Origin: Candidatus Nitrosopumilus sp.
Lineage (GTDB): Archaea; Thermoproteota; Nitrososphaeria; Nitrososphaerales; Nitrosopumilaceae
NCBI GenBank assembly: GCA_018674605.1
Contig: JABGZU010000084.1
Coordinates: 1 to 56,328, forward strand
Reading direction: 5' to 3'
DNA length: 56,328 nucleotides
Numbering within the stretch: position 1 is the stretch's first letter; the number at the start of each line of letters is the position of its first letter. A model generated the notes under the pieces. That model made no database searches. It saw only the letters and a list, made by a program, of their open reading frames with translations, and was not told where the DNA came from. Position numbers and translations under genes: made by a program. This document shows, in pieces, positions 16,940-25,090 of this stretch.

Positions 16940-17872
16940 CTAAACTACACCACGTAAAATCTGAATAATTTTTTCACCAATTACATTTGCAGCTAAAGAT
17001 TGGGCCTCTTTGGTTTGTGCACCAATATGAGGGGTTAAAATTACATTATCAAGTTCTGCCAATTTATTTCCAATAGCAGGTTCTTTTTCAAATACATCTA
17101 AAGCAGCACCACCCAATGCACCATTTTTAATTGCTTCATACAAGGCACCTTCATCAACCACACCACCTCTAGAAGTATTGATAATTTTTGCAGTTTTTTT
17201 CATAGTTGACATTTTTTGTGCATCTAAAAGATGGTAAGTAGAGTCTAAAAGTGGAACATGAATTGAAATATAATCAGAACTTTGTAAAAGAGTATTCAAA
17301 TCAGCTTTCATCAAGCCAACTTCTTTTGCAAATTCTTCATCAATTGGCATCACATCATAACCAATAATATTCATATTAAGTGCACGAGCAAGTCGTCCTA
17401 GTCTTTTCCCAATATTACCTAAACCAATAATTCCCAAATATTTTCCACGTAATTCTGTTCCTTTAAGTTCTTTTTTGAGCCATTTTCCATTTCTTATTGC
17501 TCTATCACCCCTACCAGTTTGTCTTGCAAGGGATAGCATCAATCCTAAAACTAATTCAGCAACAGCATTCATTGCACCTTCTACAGCATTAATTACACGA
17601 ATGTTTTTGATTTTAGCTGCTTCTTGATCAACATTATCTAATCCAACACCAACACGTGCAATAATTTTACAATTATCAGCTTTGTCAATCATTTCTTTTG
17701 TTATGGTTGTTCTACTTCTAACAATAATGATATTGAAATTAGAAATTTTTTCTAGTATTTGTTCAGGTGTAATTTCAGGTTCATAAGAAATTTTTAGTCC
17801 ATTATCTGCTAAGATCTTATTTAAAACAGGATCTACTTCATCACAAATTAAAACAGAATCTTCAAAAGTCAT
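16940..17872 (-). CDS. serA: D-3-phosphoglycerate dehydrogenase (short form)
   Basis: 310 aa D-2-hydroxyacid dehydrogenase. NAD-binding motif LGIIGLGNIGKRLGRLARAL lies in the middle; catalytic Arg is in INTSRGGVVDE, Glu in VFEKEP, and His in ILTPHIGAQT. The substrate-side motif RSRTTITKEMID and GVGLDNVD match 3-phosphoglycerate dehydrogenases, so it should start serine synthesis from 3-phosphoglycerate. It ends right after the catalytic core and lacks the ACT regulatory domain of long SerA enzymes, so serine feedback by that route is absent. Another hydroxyacid such as glyoxylate is possible as substrate. It lies 65 bp upstream of the nirK 3' end region on the same strand, not obviously an operon. 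Confidence 0.87.
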   Translation of the reverse strand: MTFEDSVLICDEVDPVLNKILADNGLKISYEPEITPEQILEKISNFNIIIVRSRTTITKEMIDKADNCKIIARVGVGLDNVDQEAAKIKNIRVINAVEGAMNAVAELVLGLMLSLARQTGRGDRAIRNGKWLKKELKGTELRGKYLGIIGLGNIGKRLGRLARALNMNIIGYDVMPIDEEFAKEVGLMKADLNTLLQSSDYISIHVPLLDSTYHLLDAQKMSTMKKTAKIINTSRGGVVDEGALYEAIKNGALGGAALDVFEKEPAIGNKLAELDNVILTPHIGAQTKEAQSLAANVIGEKIIQILRGVV

Positions 17873-17937
17873 ATTGAAACAAAATGAAATGCAGCATATA
17901 ATTCATTAAAAATAAAAAAAATAAAAAAATAAATTGT

Positions 17938-19347
17938 TTAGCCTAAGATCATTTCAGCCACTACAGGAATTACTTCCCAGAGAGGAATTAGACCGTCAGC
18001 TTTCAATTCAGAAACGACATCATCAGAGTATAGACCATGTATGTTTACTGCTGGGTGTGCAATACTGTTTAATCCCATTGGAGGGACAGCATCACTTGGG
18101 TTACCTAATGCATATGCATAGGATGGAACTGCTGCTGGAATGACACCTTTCTCAACTAAAACTGGGTTTAAGTTGAATGGGTCACCTGCAACAAATAGAC
18201 CAATACCGCCAGTGTAAATTGCTGCATAGTCGTGGTTTACAAGAGCATAAACTCCTGGTTCGTCAAATACCAAATCTACAATCATGTTTTGTGAACCTCC
18301 GAGTAACCATGTTTCAGTTGCTGCGGATTGGACTCTGTTACCTTGGACAACTCTATCCAAAATTTCTCCAACAATGTGGAAGAATAATGGTTCGTTACCA
18401 TGGTTTTCAATAAAGAGTCTTACATGTTGATCATTTTCAACATACAAAAGTTGTGATTGCATATTTTCTAGTTCAAGACCATTCCATGGTTGTGCAACAA
18501 AGATGTTACTGTTTGTATCACCTTTGATAAGCAAATTGTGTGCCATGTTTGGTACATAACCAAATTGAATACCGTTAACGACGGTTGCAGAGTTATGATG
18601 TTGGAACATTGCTCCTGCATCATAATTGCCATCTGCGTTAAGATATAGTTGGTTGAACTGTAGTTGGAACTCTAATGCATCTGCATCGTAGAATACTCTA
18701 TCGAGTTCACCGCTACCACTGGTTTTCTCTACCATTAATTTCTTGTATCCGTTTGCAGGATCAACAATTGCAATTCCGTACATGCCGGAAAATACGTGTT
18801 GGTCCATACCAACTAGGTGGACACCAGAGCAATGGTATTTGAATACGCCAGCAGATTCTGCGATGTAACAGTATTGGCTAGTCTCTCCAGGATTAACTGA
18901 ATCGAATGCTAATGCTGTCATTTGTGATGCGTGCATGTCGTTACCGTGACCAGTAACTTCATCAGCTGGAATTGATAATGTCATTTGTACAACATCGCCT
19001 TGTGTAACTCTAAGTGTTGGTCCTGGGACTTGTCCACTAAAAGTCATAGCGTTGTATGTTTTTCCTCCCATAATTGGAAGTTCGACACTTTCACCAGTTA
19101 GATTGAACTCAACTACGTTGCGTCCAGTATCTGCAAGTGCACCACAATCAGTTTCTGCGAATGCTTGAGGCATTACAAGTTGTAAACCGCCCATTTGATG
19201 GATTTGTTCAATTACATCGACATCCATTTTTGACATATCGAGTGATTGTCCACTAATTTGGGTTTGTGTGTATGTGCTTCCGAATAAGGTTGCTCCCATT
19301 ACAGCTACTGCTGCAATTGTAAAGAGCATACTAGTTCGCTTATTCAT
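17938..19347 (-). CDS. nirK: NirK-like copper nitrite reductase / two-domain multicopper oxidase
   Basis: 469 aa with an N-terminal export signal (SMLFTIAAVAVMGATLFGS). By eye-alignment to bacterial NirK, type 1 copper ligands are H134, C173, H184 and M189, and type 2 ligands are H139, H172 and H372 (VNHDYAAIYTGG). The catalytic Asp is D137 (HGNDMHAS). The second catalytic His, in the bacterial HLIGGH motif, aligns with Ile329 (HIVGEI), a notable change. The family reduces nitrite to NO in the pseudoperiplasm; in ammonia-oxidising archaea a role in NO supply for ammonia oxidation is proposed. Codons are visibly richer in C/G-ending forms (ATC, TTC, GTC, CTC) than in neighbours, typical of high expression. 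A TATA box sits about 21 bp upstream. Confidence 0.88.
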   Translation of the reverse strand: MNKRTSMLFTIAAVAVMGATLFGSTYTQTQISGQSLDMSKMDVDVIEQIHQMGGLQLVMPQAFAETDCGALADTGRNVVEFNLTGESVELPIMGGKTYNAMTFSGQVPGPTLRVTQGDVVQMTLSIPADEVTGHGNDMHASQMTALAFDSVNPGETSQYCYIAESAGVFKYHCSGVHLVGMDQHVFSGMYGIAIVDPANGYKKLMVEKTSGSGELDRVFYDADALEFQLQFNQLYLNADGNYDAGAMFQHHNSATVVNGIQFGYVPNMAHNLLIKGDTNSNIFVAQPWNGLELENMQSQLLYVENDQHVRLFIENHGNEPLFFHIVGEILDRVVQGNRVQSAATETWLLGGSQNMIVDLVFDEPGVYALVNHDYAAIYTGGIGLFVAGDPFNLNPVLVEKGVIPAAVPSYAYALGNPSDAVPPMGLNSIAHPAVNIHGLYSDDVVSELKADGLIPLWEVIPVVAEMILG

Positions 19348-19367
19348 GAATTTTAGGTTGAAATCTC

Positions 19368-19376
19368 ATATAAATA
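19368..19376 (-). promoter_or_regulatory. TATA box of nirK
   Basis: The minus strand reads TATTTATAT, ending 21 bp before the nirK ATG at 19347. This implies transcription starting at or immediately next to the start codon, a leaderless mRNA. It is in the 146-bp divergent region shared with the fumarase gene. Confidence 0.55.
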
Positions 19377-19493
19377 TCTCACCAAGTTTTTACTGTAAAT
19401 TACCGATCAAAATTAATTCTAAAAAAGATAAAGTCGGAAGTATGGGATTTTGAAATTAAAAAGAATGAATAAGAGTAAAAATTCAAAGTAATT

Positions 19494-20855
19494 ATGAAGT
19501 TTAGATTAGATGAAGATTCACTTGGAAAAGTAAAAATTCCAGATGATGCATATTATGGAGCGTTTACAGGAAGAGCAATTAATCAATACCATGTTACAGG
19601 TAACAAAGCCCACAATAATCTGATTAATGCATTTGTTATGATCAAAAGATCTGCAGCAATAGCAAATATGAAAACAAAAGCTATCGATACAAAACGGGGA
19701 AAAGCCATAGTTTCAGCATGTGATAAAATATTATCAGGAAAATTTACTGAGCAATTTGTAGTAGACATGATTAACTCAGGTGCAGGAACTGCATTTAATA
19801 TGAATTCTAATGAAGTAATATCAAATGTTGCATTAGAAGTTCTACATAAAAAAAGAGGACAATATGAGTTTCTACATCCAAATGATCATGTGAATATGTC
19901 ACAATCTAGTAACGATACATATCCAACTGCAATGCATGTTGCAATTTTGATGAATCTAAAAGAAACAATTCCAGCTATTGAAATTTTAATTAAATCATTA
20001 TCTAAAAAAGCAAAAGAATTTTCATCATTTAAGAAAATTGGAAGAACACATCTAATGGATGCATTGCCAATTACATTAGGTAGTGAATTTGCAGCTTATG
20101 CAACATCAATTACAAAAGCTAAAAACAATGTCATTTTAGCACAAAAAGAATTACAAAATATTGCACTTGGAGGTACTGCAGTAGGAAATGGAGCTAACAC
20201 TCCAAAAGGGTATAGAAAAATTGCAATATCAGAACTTTCAAAAATTTCTAAATTAAAACTAAAACCAGAACCAGATATGCAGTTTAGTTTACAAAGTAAA
20301 TTTCCAGTTGCAAATGTATCAGGTTCTTTACGAAATTTAGCATTAGAAATAGGAAAAATTGCAAATGATATTAGACTAATGGCATCAGGTCCGATTGCAG
20401 GATTAGCAGAACTAGGAATTCCTGCAGTTCATGCAGGTTCATCAATTATGCCAGGAAAAGTAAATCCATCATTAGCAGAGTGCATGAATATGATTTGTTT
20501 CAATGTTATTGGAAATGATACAGCAGTTTCATATGCAGCACAAGGAGGACAGTTTGAGCTAAATGTGATGTTACCAGGAATGCTAAAATGTGTATTAGAG
20601 TCCACAGATATGCTCAAAAACTTCTTACCAATATTTTCTGCAAATCTAATAGATGGGCTCACAGCAAATAAAGAAAAATTACAGGAAAATATTGAAAATA
20701 GCCCAGTAATAGTGACATTACTAACTCCAAAAATAGGATATTTAAAATCAGCAGAACTTTTCAAAGAGTCATTAAAAACTGGAAAAACAATAAGAGAGTT
20801 AGTGGTTGCAAAAAAACTAATGACTAACAAAGAAATAGATTCTCTATTTAGATAA
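19494..20855 (+). CDS. fumC: Class II fumarase (fumarase/aspartase superfamily)
   Basis: 453 aa. Superfamily signatures are complete: HPNDHVNMSQSSNDTYPTAM, KIGRTHLMDALPITLG, the LGGTAVGNGAN glycine loop, and the catalytic serine loop GSSIMPGKVNPSLAE. It should interconvert fumarate and malate, a step of the TCA reactions and of the 3-hydroxypropionate/4-hydroxybutyrate cycle. Aspartase shares all these motifs, and HPNDHVNMSQ in particular resembles it; the GGTAVG loop and the expected need for a fumarase favour the fumarase call. The next gene starts 3 bp later. No clear TATA was picked in the divergent region on this side. Confidence 0.85.
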   Translation: MKFRLDEDSLGKVKIPDDAYYGAFTGRAINQYHVTGNKAHNNLINAFVMIKRSAAIANMKTKAIDTKRGKAIVSACDKILSGKFTEQFVVDMINSGAGTAFNMNSNEVISNVALEVLHKKRGQYEFLHPNDHVNMSQSSNDTYPTAMHVAILMNLKETIPAIEILIKSLSKKAKEFSSFKKIGRTHLMDALPITLGSEFAAYATSITKAKNNVILAQKELQNIALGGTAVGNGANTPKGYRKIAISELSKISKLKLKPEPDMQFSLQSKFPVANVSGSLRNLALEIGKIANDIRLMASGPIAGLAELGIPAVHAGSSIMPGKVNPSLAECMNMICFNVIGNDTAVSYAAQGGQFELNVMLPGMLKCVLESTDMLKNFLPIFSANLIDGLTANKEKLQENIENSPVIVTLLTPKIGYLKSAELFKESLKTGKTIRELVVAKKLMTNKEIDSLFR

Positions 20856-20858
20856 GTC

Positions 20859-22127
20859 ATGGCAAAGATTTTCGTAGAAGCTTATGGTTGTTCTGCAAGT
20901 TTTGCAGATTCAGAAATGATTTCTGGATTAATTGTTAATGGAGGCCATACGTTAGCAACAAACGCATCAGAATCAGATCTAAATCTCATAGTAACATGTT
21001 CGGTTAAAGATACAACTGCAAACAAAATGATGCACAGAATAAAATCATTAAAGAAAAAACCACTAATAGTTGCAGGGTGTCTACCAAAAGCAGAAAAAAG
21101 TAATGTTGAAAAATTTACAGAAAATGCTAGCCTACTTGGACCAAATTCATTAGGGAAAACCCTAGAAGTAATTAATTCAACATTAAGAGGCAATAAACAA
21201 ATTGCATTAGAAGATGTAGATATTTCAAAAGTAGGATTACCAAAAGTTAGATTAAATCCAACTGTAGGAATTGTAGAAATTGCAAGTGGATGTATGAGTG
21301 AATGTACATTTTGTCAGACTAAATTATCTAAAGGAGATCTTTCTAGTTACAGATTAGGAGACATCGTAAGACAAGTTCAAACAGAAATTAGAGAAGGGTG
21401 TAAAGAAGTATGGTTAACATCAACAGATAATGGATGTTATGGTTTTGATATAGGTACGGATTTACCAACATTAGTAAATACAGTTACAGAGATACCAGAA
21501 GATTTTATGATAAGAGTTGGAATGATGAATCCAATGTATATGCCAAGAATTAAAAAAAATCTAATAGAAGCGTATGATAATGATAAAGTCTTCAAATTTC
21601 TACATCTCCCAGTACAAAGTGGAAGTGATAAAGTACTCAATGATATGAAAAGAGGACATACATCAGAGACATTTAAAGAAATTGTAAAAAAAGTAAAAAG
21701 AAGATTTGAAAACTTTACAATTTCAACAGATGTCATAGTAGGATTCCCATCAGAAACTGAAGAGGATTTTCAAAAAACCATAACATTGTTAGACGAAACA
21801 AAACCAGATGTGGTAAATTTATCAAAATATAGTGCTAGACCAGGTACCGATGCTGCAAAATTAAAACAAATTGATGCTGCAGAAATTAAACGAAGAAGCA
21901 AAATAGTTTTTGAACAGATCAATAAAATATCGATGGAAAGCAACAAAAAATGGATCGGTTGGAAAGGAAAAGTACTGTTTGACGAAAATACAGAAGAAGG
22001 AATTAAAGGCAGAAACTATGCTTACAAACCTATTTCAATAGATGAAGAGGTTAAAATTGGTCAATCACACATAGTTGAAATCACAAATGCCACAGTAAAG
22101 AGACTAACAGGTAAGATCGCAAGCTAA
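20859..22127 (+). CDS. MiaB-like radical-SAM tRNA methylthiotransferase (archaeal type)
   Basis: 422 aa. An N-terminal UPF0004 domain opens with AKIFVEAYGCSASFADSEM and carries further conserved Cys (VTCSVKDTTANKM, VAGCLPKAE) for the auxiliary cluster. The radical-SAM domain has CxxxCxxC in ASGCMSECTFCQTK. Later motifs are HLPVQSGSDKVLNDMKRGH and STDVIVGFPSETEEDF, and a C-terminal TRAM-like domain binds RNA. Archaeal/eukaryotic members (CDKAL1 type) convert t6A37 to ms2t6A37 in tRNAs reading ANN codons. It starts 3 bp after the fumarase stop and is probably co-transcribed. Confidence 0.92.
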   Translation: MAKIFVEAYGCSASFADSEMISGLIVNGGHTLATNASESDLNLIVTCSVKDTTANKMMHRIKSLKKKPLIVAGCLPKAEKSNVEKFTENASLLGPNSLGKTLEVINSTLRGNKQIALEDVDISKVGLPKVRLNPTVGIVEIASGCMSECTFCQTKLSKGDLSSYRLGDIVRQVQTEIREGCKEVWLTSTDNGCYGFDIGTDLPTLVNTVTEIPEDFMIRVGMMNPMYMPRIKKNLIEAYDNDKVFKFLHLPVQSGSDKVLNDMKRGHTSETFKEIVKKVKRRFENFTISTDVIVGFPSETEEDFQKTITLLDETKPDVVNLSKYSARPGTDAAKLKQIDAAEIKRRSKIVFEQINKISMESNKKWIGWKGKVLFDENTEEGIKGRNYAYKPISIDEEVKIGQSHIVEITNATVKRLTGKIAS

Positions 22128-22200
22128 ATTTTTTCGATCTAGAATTTGATAAAAAAAACGTAAGAAGGTTTTTTATGTAAATCAGAGAAGAATATTAGAA

Positions 22201-23148
22201 ATGAGTTTTCAAGTAAAAGAACCAATTTTAGTAATAGGTTTAGGAGGTGTAGGCTCAAAATTAGCAGATGAAGCAAAAATTTCTCTTAATGTAGATTGTG
22301 TGATGATTAGTAATGACAAGAAAGATTTTTCATCAGAAAATGAATCAATTCACATATCCACAGATTCAATAATTAATCCATCAGTTCAATTAATCAGAGG
22401 TTCAACATACAAAGTATCTGAAAAGATAAAATCAAAAATTTCACAATATTCAACCATTGTATTAATGAGTAATTTGGCAGGAAAAGCAGGTGCTGCAATA
22501 GCACCAGTGGTTTCAGAAATGTGTAAAGAAGAAGACAAAGGATTAATTTCATTTGCAGTTATGCCATTCAAATATGAAAAAGAACGAATTTTTAATTCAG
22601 GAGTTGCACTAAAAAGAGTTAGAGAAAATTCTCAATGCACAATTGTATTAGATAATGATTCATTATTAGAAAGTAATCCAGAGTTAACTTCTAAAACATG
22701 TTACAAAATTGCAAACTCTGCAATAATGCACATAGTAAAATCACTAGATTCATCAGAATTATCTTCAGATACAAATATTCTAACTACCAGTAAAGATGGA
22801 CAAAATATAGAAGAATCATTAAGAGATTCATTAAAAATGCTCTATGAAAATGCCCCACCAAATACAATAAAAAGTTCAATCTTGTATGTAGTAGGAGGAG
22901 AAAACATACCAGTAGGAGTAATAAATTCAATTAAAAATATCACCAGTGGAATTTCAAATGAAGTAAATTCACAAATAGATATGTCATCATCAGATCAATC
23001 CAAAGTAGTAATGCTATCATCAGTTCAAGGAATGGTAAAATTTGATAATTATGATCCATTAGGAATGATTCCACAAGAAAATACACTTGATTGGTCTACA
23101 CCAGATTGTAGCATAGATTGTAAATTAGACTTGTATCAATTAGAATAA
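22201..23148 (+). CDS. Degenerate FtsZ/tubulin-like protein
   Basis: 315 aa. The Rossmann start PILVIGLGGVGSKLADEA and the segment GLISFAVMPFKYEKERIFNSGVALKRV, then CTIVLDNDSLLE, align with FtsZ (TKPFxFEGxxR, IPNDRLL). The GTP-binding tubulin signature GGGTGTG is replaced by LAGKAGAAIAP (residues about 92-102), and no NxDxxD catalytic T7 loop is visible. Such divergent FtsZ relatives are known in Nitrosopumilus-like archaea, where the Cdv/ESCRT-III system carries out division; their role is unsettled. GTP hydrolysis and conventional filament formation look unlikely from these losses. It is preceded by a 73-bp gap and followed by a convergent gene. Confidence 0.78.
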   Translation: MSFQVKEPILVIGLGGVGSKLADEAKISLNVDCVMISNDKKDFSSENESIHISTDSIINPSVQLIRGSTYKVSEKIKSKISQYSTIVLMSNLAGKAGAAIAPVVSEMCKEEDKGLISFAVMPFKYEKERIFNSGVALKRVRENSQCTIVLDNDSLLESNPELTSKTCYKIANSAIMHIVKSLDSSELSSDTNILTTSKDGQNIEESLRDSLKMLYENAPPNTIKSSILYVVGGENIPVGVINSIKNITSGISNEVNSQIDMSSSDQSKVVMLSSVQGMVKFDNYDPLGMIPQENTLDWSTPDCSIDCKLDLYQLE

Positions 23149-23207
23149 AATAATTTTCTAAATATATAAAATAAAAAATTTTTAAAAAAAGTTAAACCTA
23201 ATTAAGT

Positions 23208-23435
23208 TTAATTTAACACACCATCAGTATCTTTAGAATCAGATTCAACTAGTGCTTTAATTTGAGAGGTATCGATACAGTTTTTTCTAAATCCAATATT
23301 ATGTTGTAAAATTCTAACCATACCATATCTCCGATAACCAGAAATAGAATCATCATATTCTCGTTCATGTTTAGTTAAAATTATTGCTTTTACTTTTTTA
23401 CCACAAGTTTTACAATAAACATAGATCTTATCCAT
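23208..23435 (-). CDS. Small CxxC protein of unknown function
   Basis: 75 aa, ATG start. YVYCKTCGKKVKAIIL puts C8 and C11 in a zinc-ribbon-like half; a third Cys (KNCIDTSQ, C53) and nearby His (QHNIGF, H45) could complete a metal site. The centre (HEREYDDSISGYRRYGMVRILQHN) is basic/aromatic, compatible with nucleic-acid contact, and the tail (ESDSKDTDGVLN) is acidic. I do not recognise the family. It stands alone, convergent with the FtsZ-like gene. Confidence 0.62.
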   Translation of the reverse strand: MDKIYVYCKTCGKKVKAIILTKHEREYDDSISGYRRYGMVRILQHNIGFRKNCIDTSQIKALVESDSKDTDGVLN

Positions 23436-23656
23436 AATTATTTTTCATAGATATTCCATGAACTTAAAATTTAGCATATTAACAAAACAACAAGAAAATG
23501 ATGGAAAATAAAAGATCCCATTATTCGCTATCATTCAAGTCTACAAAAGATAGTATTTTCTCGTTGCATTCAATACGCTGAAAAAATATTTAAGTTTGAT
23601 CCAAACCTCAAATTAATCAAAAATTTAGACCATAAATAAGTAAATCACAGTTAAAT

Positions 23657-23666
23657 TTTATAAATA
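23657..23666 (+). promoter_or_regulatory. TATA box upstream of the 44-codon ORF
   Basis: TTTATAAATA is a near-consensus archaeal TATA box. It ends 32 bp before the ATG at 23699, in a 456-bp region that otherwise has no gene, and so points to a transcript starting at about 23690. Confidence 0.5.
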
Positions 23667-23698
23667 AATCTTAAATGAGAGAAAAACATTAGAGATTA

Positions 23699-23833
23699 AT
23701 GAAAAACATATTGACAAATAATCTTGAAAAAAAGATGTTTTGTTTAGTTATGGATTTGCCTGAATCTAATTCAAGCAAAAAAATAGAATCTAAAATGAAA
23801 TCAAATCTTCCTGAAGATTACTATTCATTTTAG
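23699..23833 (+). CDS. Possible small protein, 44 aa
   Basis: ATG to TAG, beginning MKNILTNNLEKKMFCLV and ending LPEDYYSF. The 456-bp gap 23436-23891 has no other candidate. A strong TATA box precedes it at the expected distance, which is the main support. The composition is Lys/Asn/Ser-rich with one Cys; no domain is recognised. The ORF could equally be part of a non-coding transcript. Confidence 0.4.
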   Translation: MKNILTNNLEKKMFCLVMDLPESNSSKKIESKMKSNLPEDYYSF

Positions 23834-23891
23834 TAAAAATATTTTTATGTTAACATTGAAACATTATAGAAATTTTAGATAAAACACAAAA

Positions 23892-24272
23892 TTAATTAGA
23901 TTTTGTTTTAGGTGCTTCTTTAGCAGGTGCTTCTTTAGCAGGTGCTTCTTTAGCAGTCTCTGCACTATCTTCAACTTTTTTGGTTTCTTTTTCAGTAACT
24001 GTAGATTCTGCATCATCAGTAAATAGAGAAACAAGAACATAACCTTCGTCAGTTTTACTCATTCTAACTTTAATTTTTCTTGGAGGACTACGAACACCTC
24101 TAGACCAAATTTTATGTGCTAATTCTTCATCAATTTTAATAATTTCAACTTTCATGTGATGTTGAGCAAATTCTTTAATCATATTGATAGCACGTACTGC
24201 TCTGTGTTGTGATTGTGAAATCAATACTTTACCTAAAGGAATTGTATAAACTCGTTCTAATTCTTGAGACAA
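23892..24272 (-). CDS. rpl31e: 50S ribosomal protein L31e with extended tail
   Basis: 126 aa, TTG start directly next to the L39e stop. The L31e core is clear: RVYTIPLGKVLISQ, RAVRAINMIKEFAQHHMKVE, KIWSRGVRSPPRKIKVRMSK. The core ends at about residue 88; a roughly 38-residue acidic/Lys-Ala-Pro tail with three KEAPA units follows, beyond the usual archaeal length. L31e lies near the exit tunnel, so the tail could contact nascent-chain factors; that is inference. It is co-transcribed with rpl39e, as in many archaea. Confidence 0.94.
   Translation of the reverse strand: MSQELERVYTIPLGKVLISQSQHRAVRAINMIKEFAQHHMKVEIIKIDEELAHKIWSRGVRSPPRKIKVRMSKTDEGYVLVSLFTDDAESTVTEKETKKVEDSAETAKEAPAKEAPAKEAPKTKSN
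23911..23955 (-). repeat. Three perfect 15-bp tandem repeats in rpl31e
   Basis: The plus-strand unit GGTGCTTCTTTAGCA occurs three times back to back (23911, 23926, 23941) with no mismatch. It encodes the KEAPA units of the L31e tail. Perfect identity implies recent expansion or strong constraint. Confidence 0.9.
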
Positions 24273-24431
24273 CTATCCAACCTCCACATCAGTTGATCTC
24301 CAAGCCCTACGTTTAGGATTTGTTCTAACACTTCGGTTAGTTTTGAGAATGATCCAAGCTGGTACTGCAGAAGTCTGCTTTGTTTTTTTAAGCAGACGAA
24401 TTTTTCGTGGTGAGGACTTGCGTGCAGCCAT
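24273..24431 (-). CDS. rpl39e: 50S ribosomal protein L39e
   Basis: 52 aa, translated by hand from an ATG at 24431. The sequence is very basic, with MAARKSSPRKIRLLKKTKQ at the start, then VPAWIILKTNR and NPKRRAWRSTDVEVG at the end. These match L39e, one of the smallest large-subunit proteins, which lines the exit tunnel. Its TAG ends at 24273, immediately before the TTG of rpl31e at 24272, the classic archaeal L39e-L31e pair. Confidence 0.93.
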   Translation of the reverse strand: MAARKSSPRKIRLLKKTKQTSAVPAWIILKTNRSVRTNPKRRAWRSTDVEVG

Positions 24432-24468
24432 TATTTCTCAGGCACGAAGAGCTCTTTTTAAATGAATC

Positions 24469-25017
24469 TCAGGAATTTAGGCTGCTTTTGATTTGTTTTA
24501 GGATTCTAGCAGATGCACCCCACACAATTTGATCTTGATACTCAAAAGTATACATTTCAGAAATTAGATTATGATTGGGATCAGAATCTTTTGTGATAGT
24601 TTTTAACAATGAATTAAGAGGAATGTAAAGAATTTTTTCAACTTCAGAATTTGAGATCAGTGGAGGAATTTCATCCAATATAGCTACAAAGGGTAAAATC
24701 AAAAAACCAGAATTTAACGTTATAACAGGATCTAATTGACCAACCACCTGATCTTTTGAAATTACAAGTCCAATTTCTTCACGAGTTTCACGTAACGCCG
24801 TTTCTAAAAGATTTGAATCATTAGCATCAAGCTTTCCACCAGGAAATGAAATCTCACCTGCATGAAGTTTCATACTTTTTGGTTTTTCAGTCATTATGAC
24901 TTTTGGAGAATTACCATAAATTACAACAAGAACAGATGCCAATTTACAATTTGCATCAGATTTAATTTCAGGAATTATAGGACTGCAAAGAGGGAATTTT
25001 AAATCATCTAATAGCAT
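24469..25017 (-). CDS. Nudix hydrolase, CoA-diphosphatase (NudL) type
   Basis: 182 aa. The motif LHAGEISFPGGKLDANDSNL runs into TALRETREEIGL, giving the Nudix box and the upstream GEISFPGGK(x)D(xx)D segment typical of the CoA pyrophosphatase subfamily. Members cleave CoA and acyl-CoA to 3',5'-ADP and phosphopantetheine, with Mg2+ held by the REExxEE helix. The exact substrate cannot be proved by eye; other nucleoside diphosphate derivatives are possible. ATG start. It lies 37 bp upstream of rpl39e on the same strand and divergent from the MetF-like gene. Confidence 0.85.
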   Translation of the reverse strand: MLLDDLKFPLCSPIIPEIKSDANCKLASVLVVIYGNSPKVIMTEKPKSMKLHAGEISFPGGKLDANDSNLLETALRETREEIGLVISKDQVVGQLDPVITLNSGFLILPFVAILDEIPPLISNSEVEKILYIPLNSLLKTITKDSDPNHNLISEMYTFEYQDQIVWGASARILKQIKSSLNS

Positions 25018-25090
25018 TTTGTTGTTTCCTATAATTATACAGAAGTTTTAGTATTCAAAGGTTTTAACCAAGTATAGAAAAAATAAAAAT

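Noticed and set aside
19494..20855. Aspartase instead of fumarase
   Set aside because: Both share the core motifs; the GGTAVG loop and metabolic need favour fumarase, but the call is not certain.
23498..23582. Possible C/D-box small RNA: ATGATGG near 23498 and CTGA at 23578
   Set aside because: The C box has a mismatch, the spacing is long for archaeal C/D RNAs and no convincing internal C'/D' pair was found.
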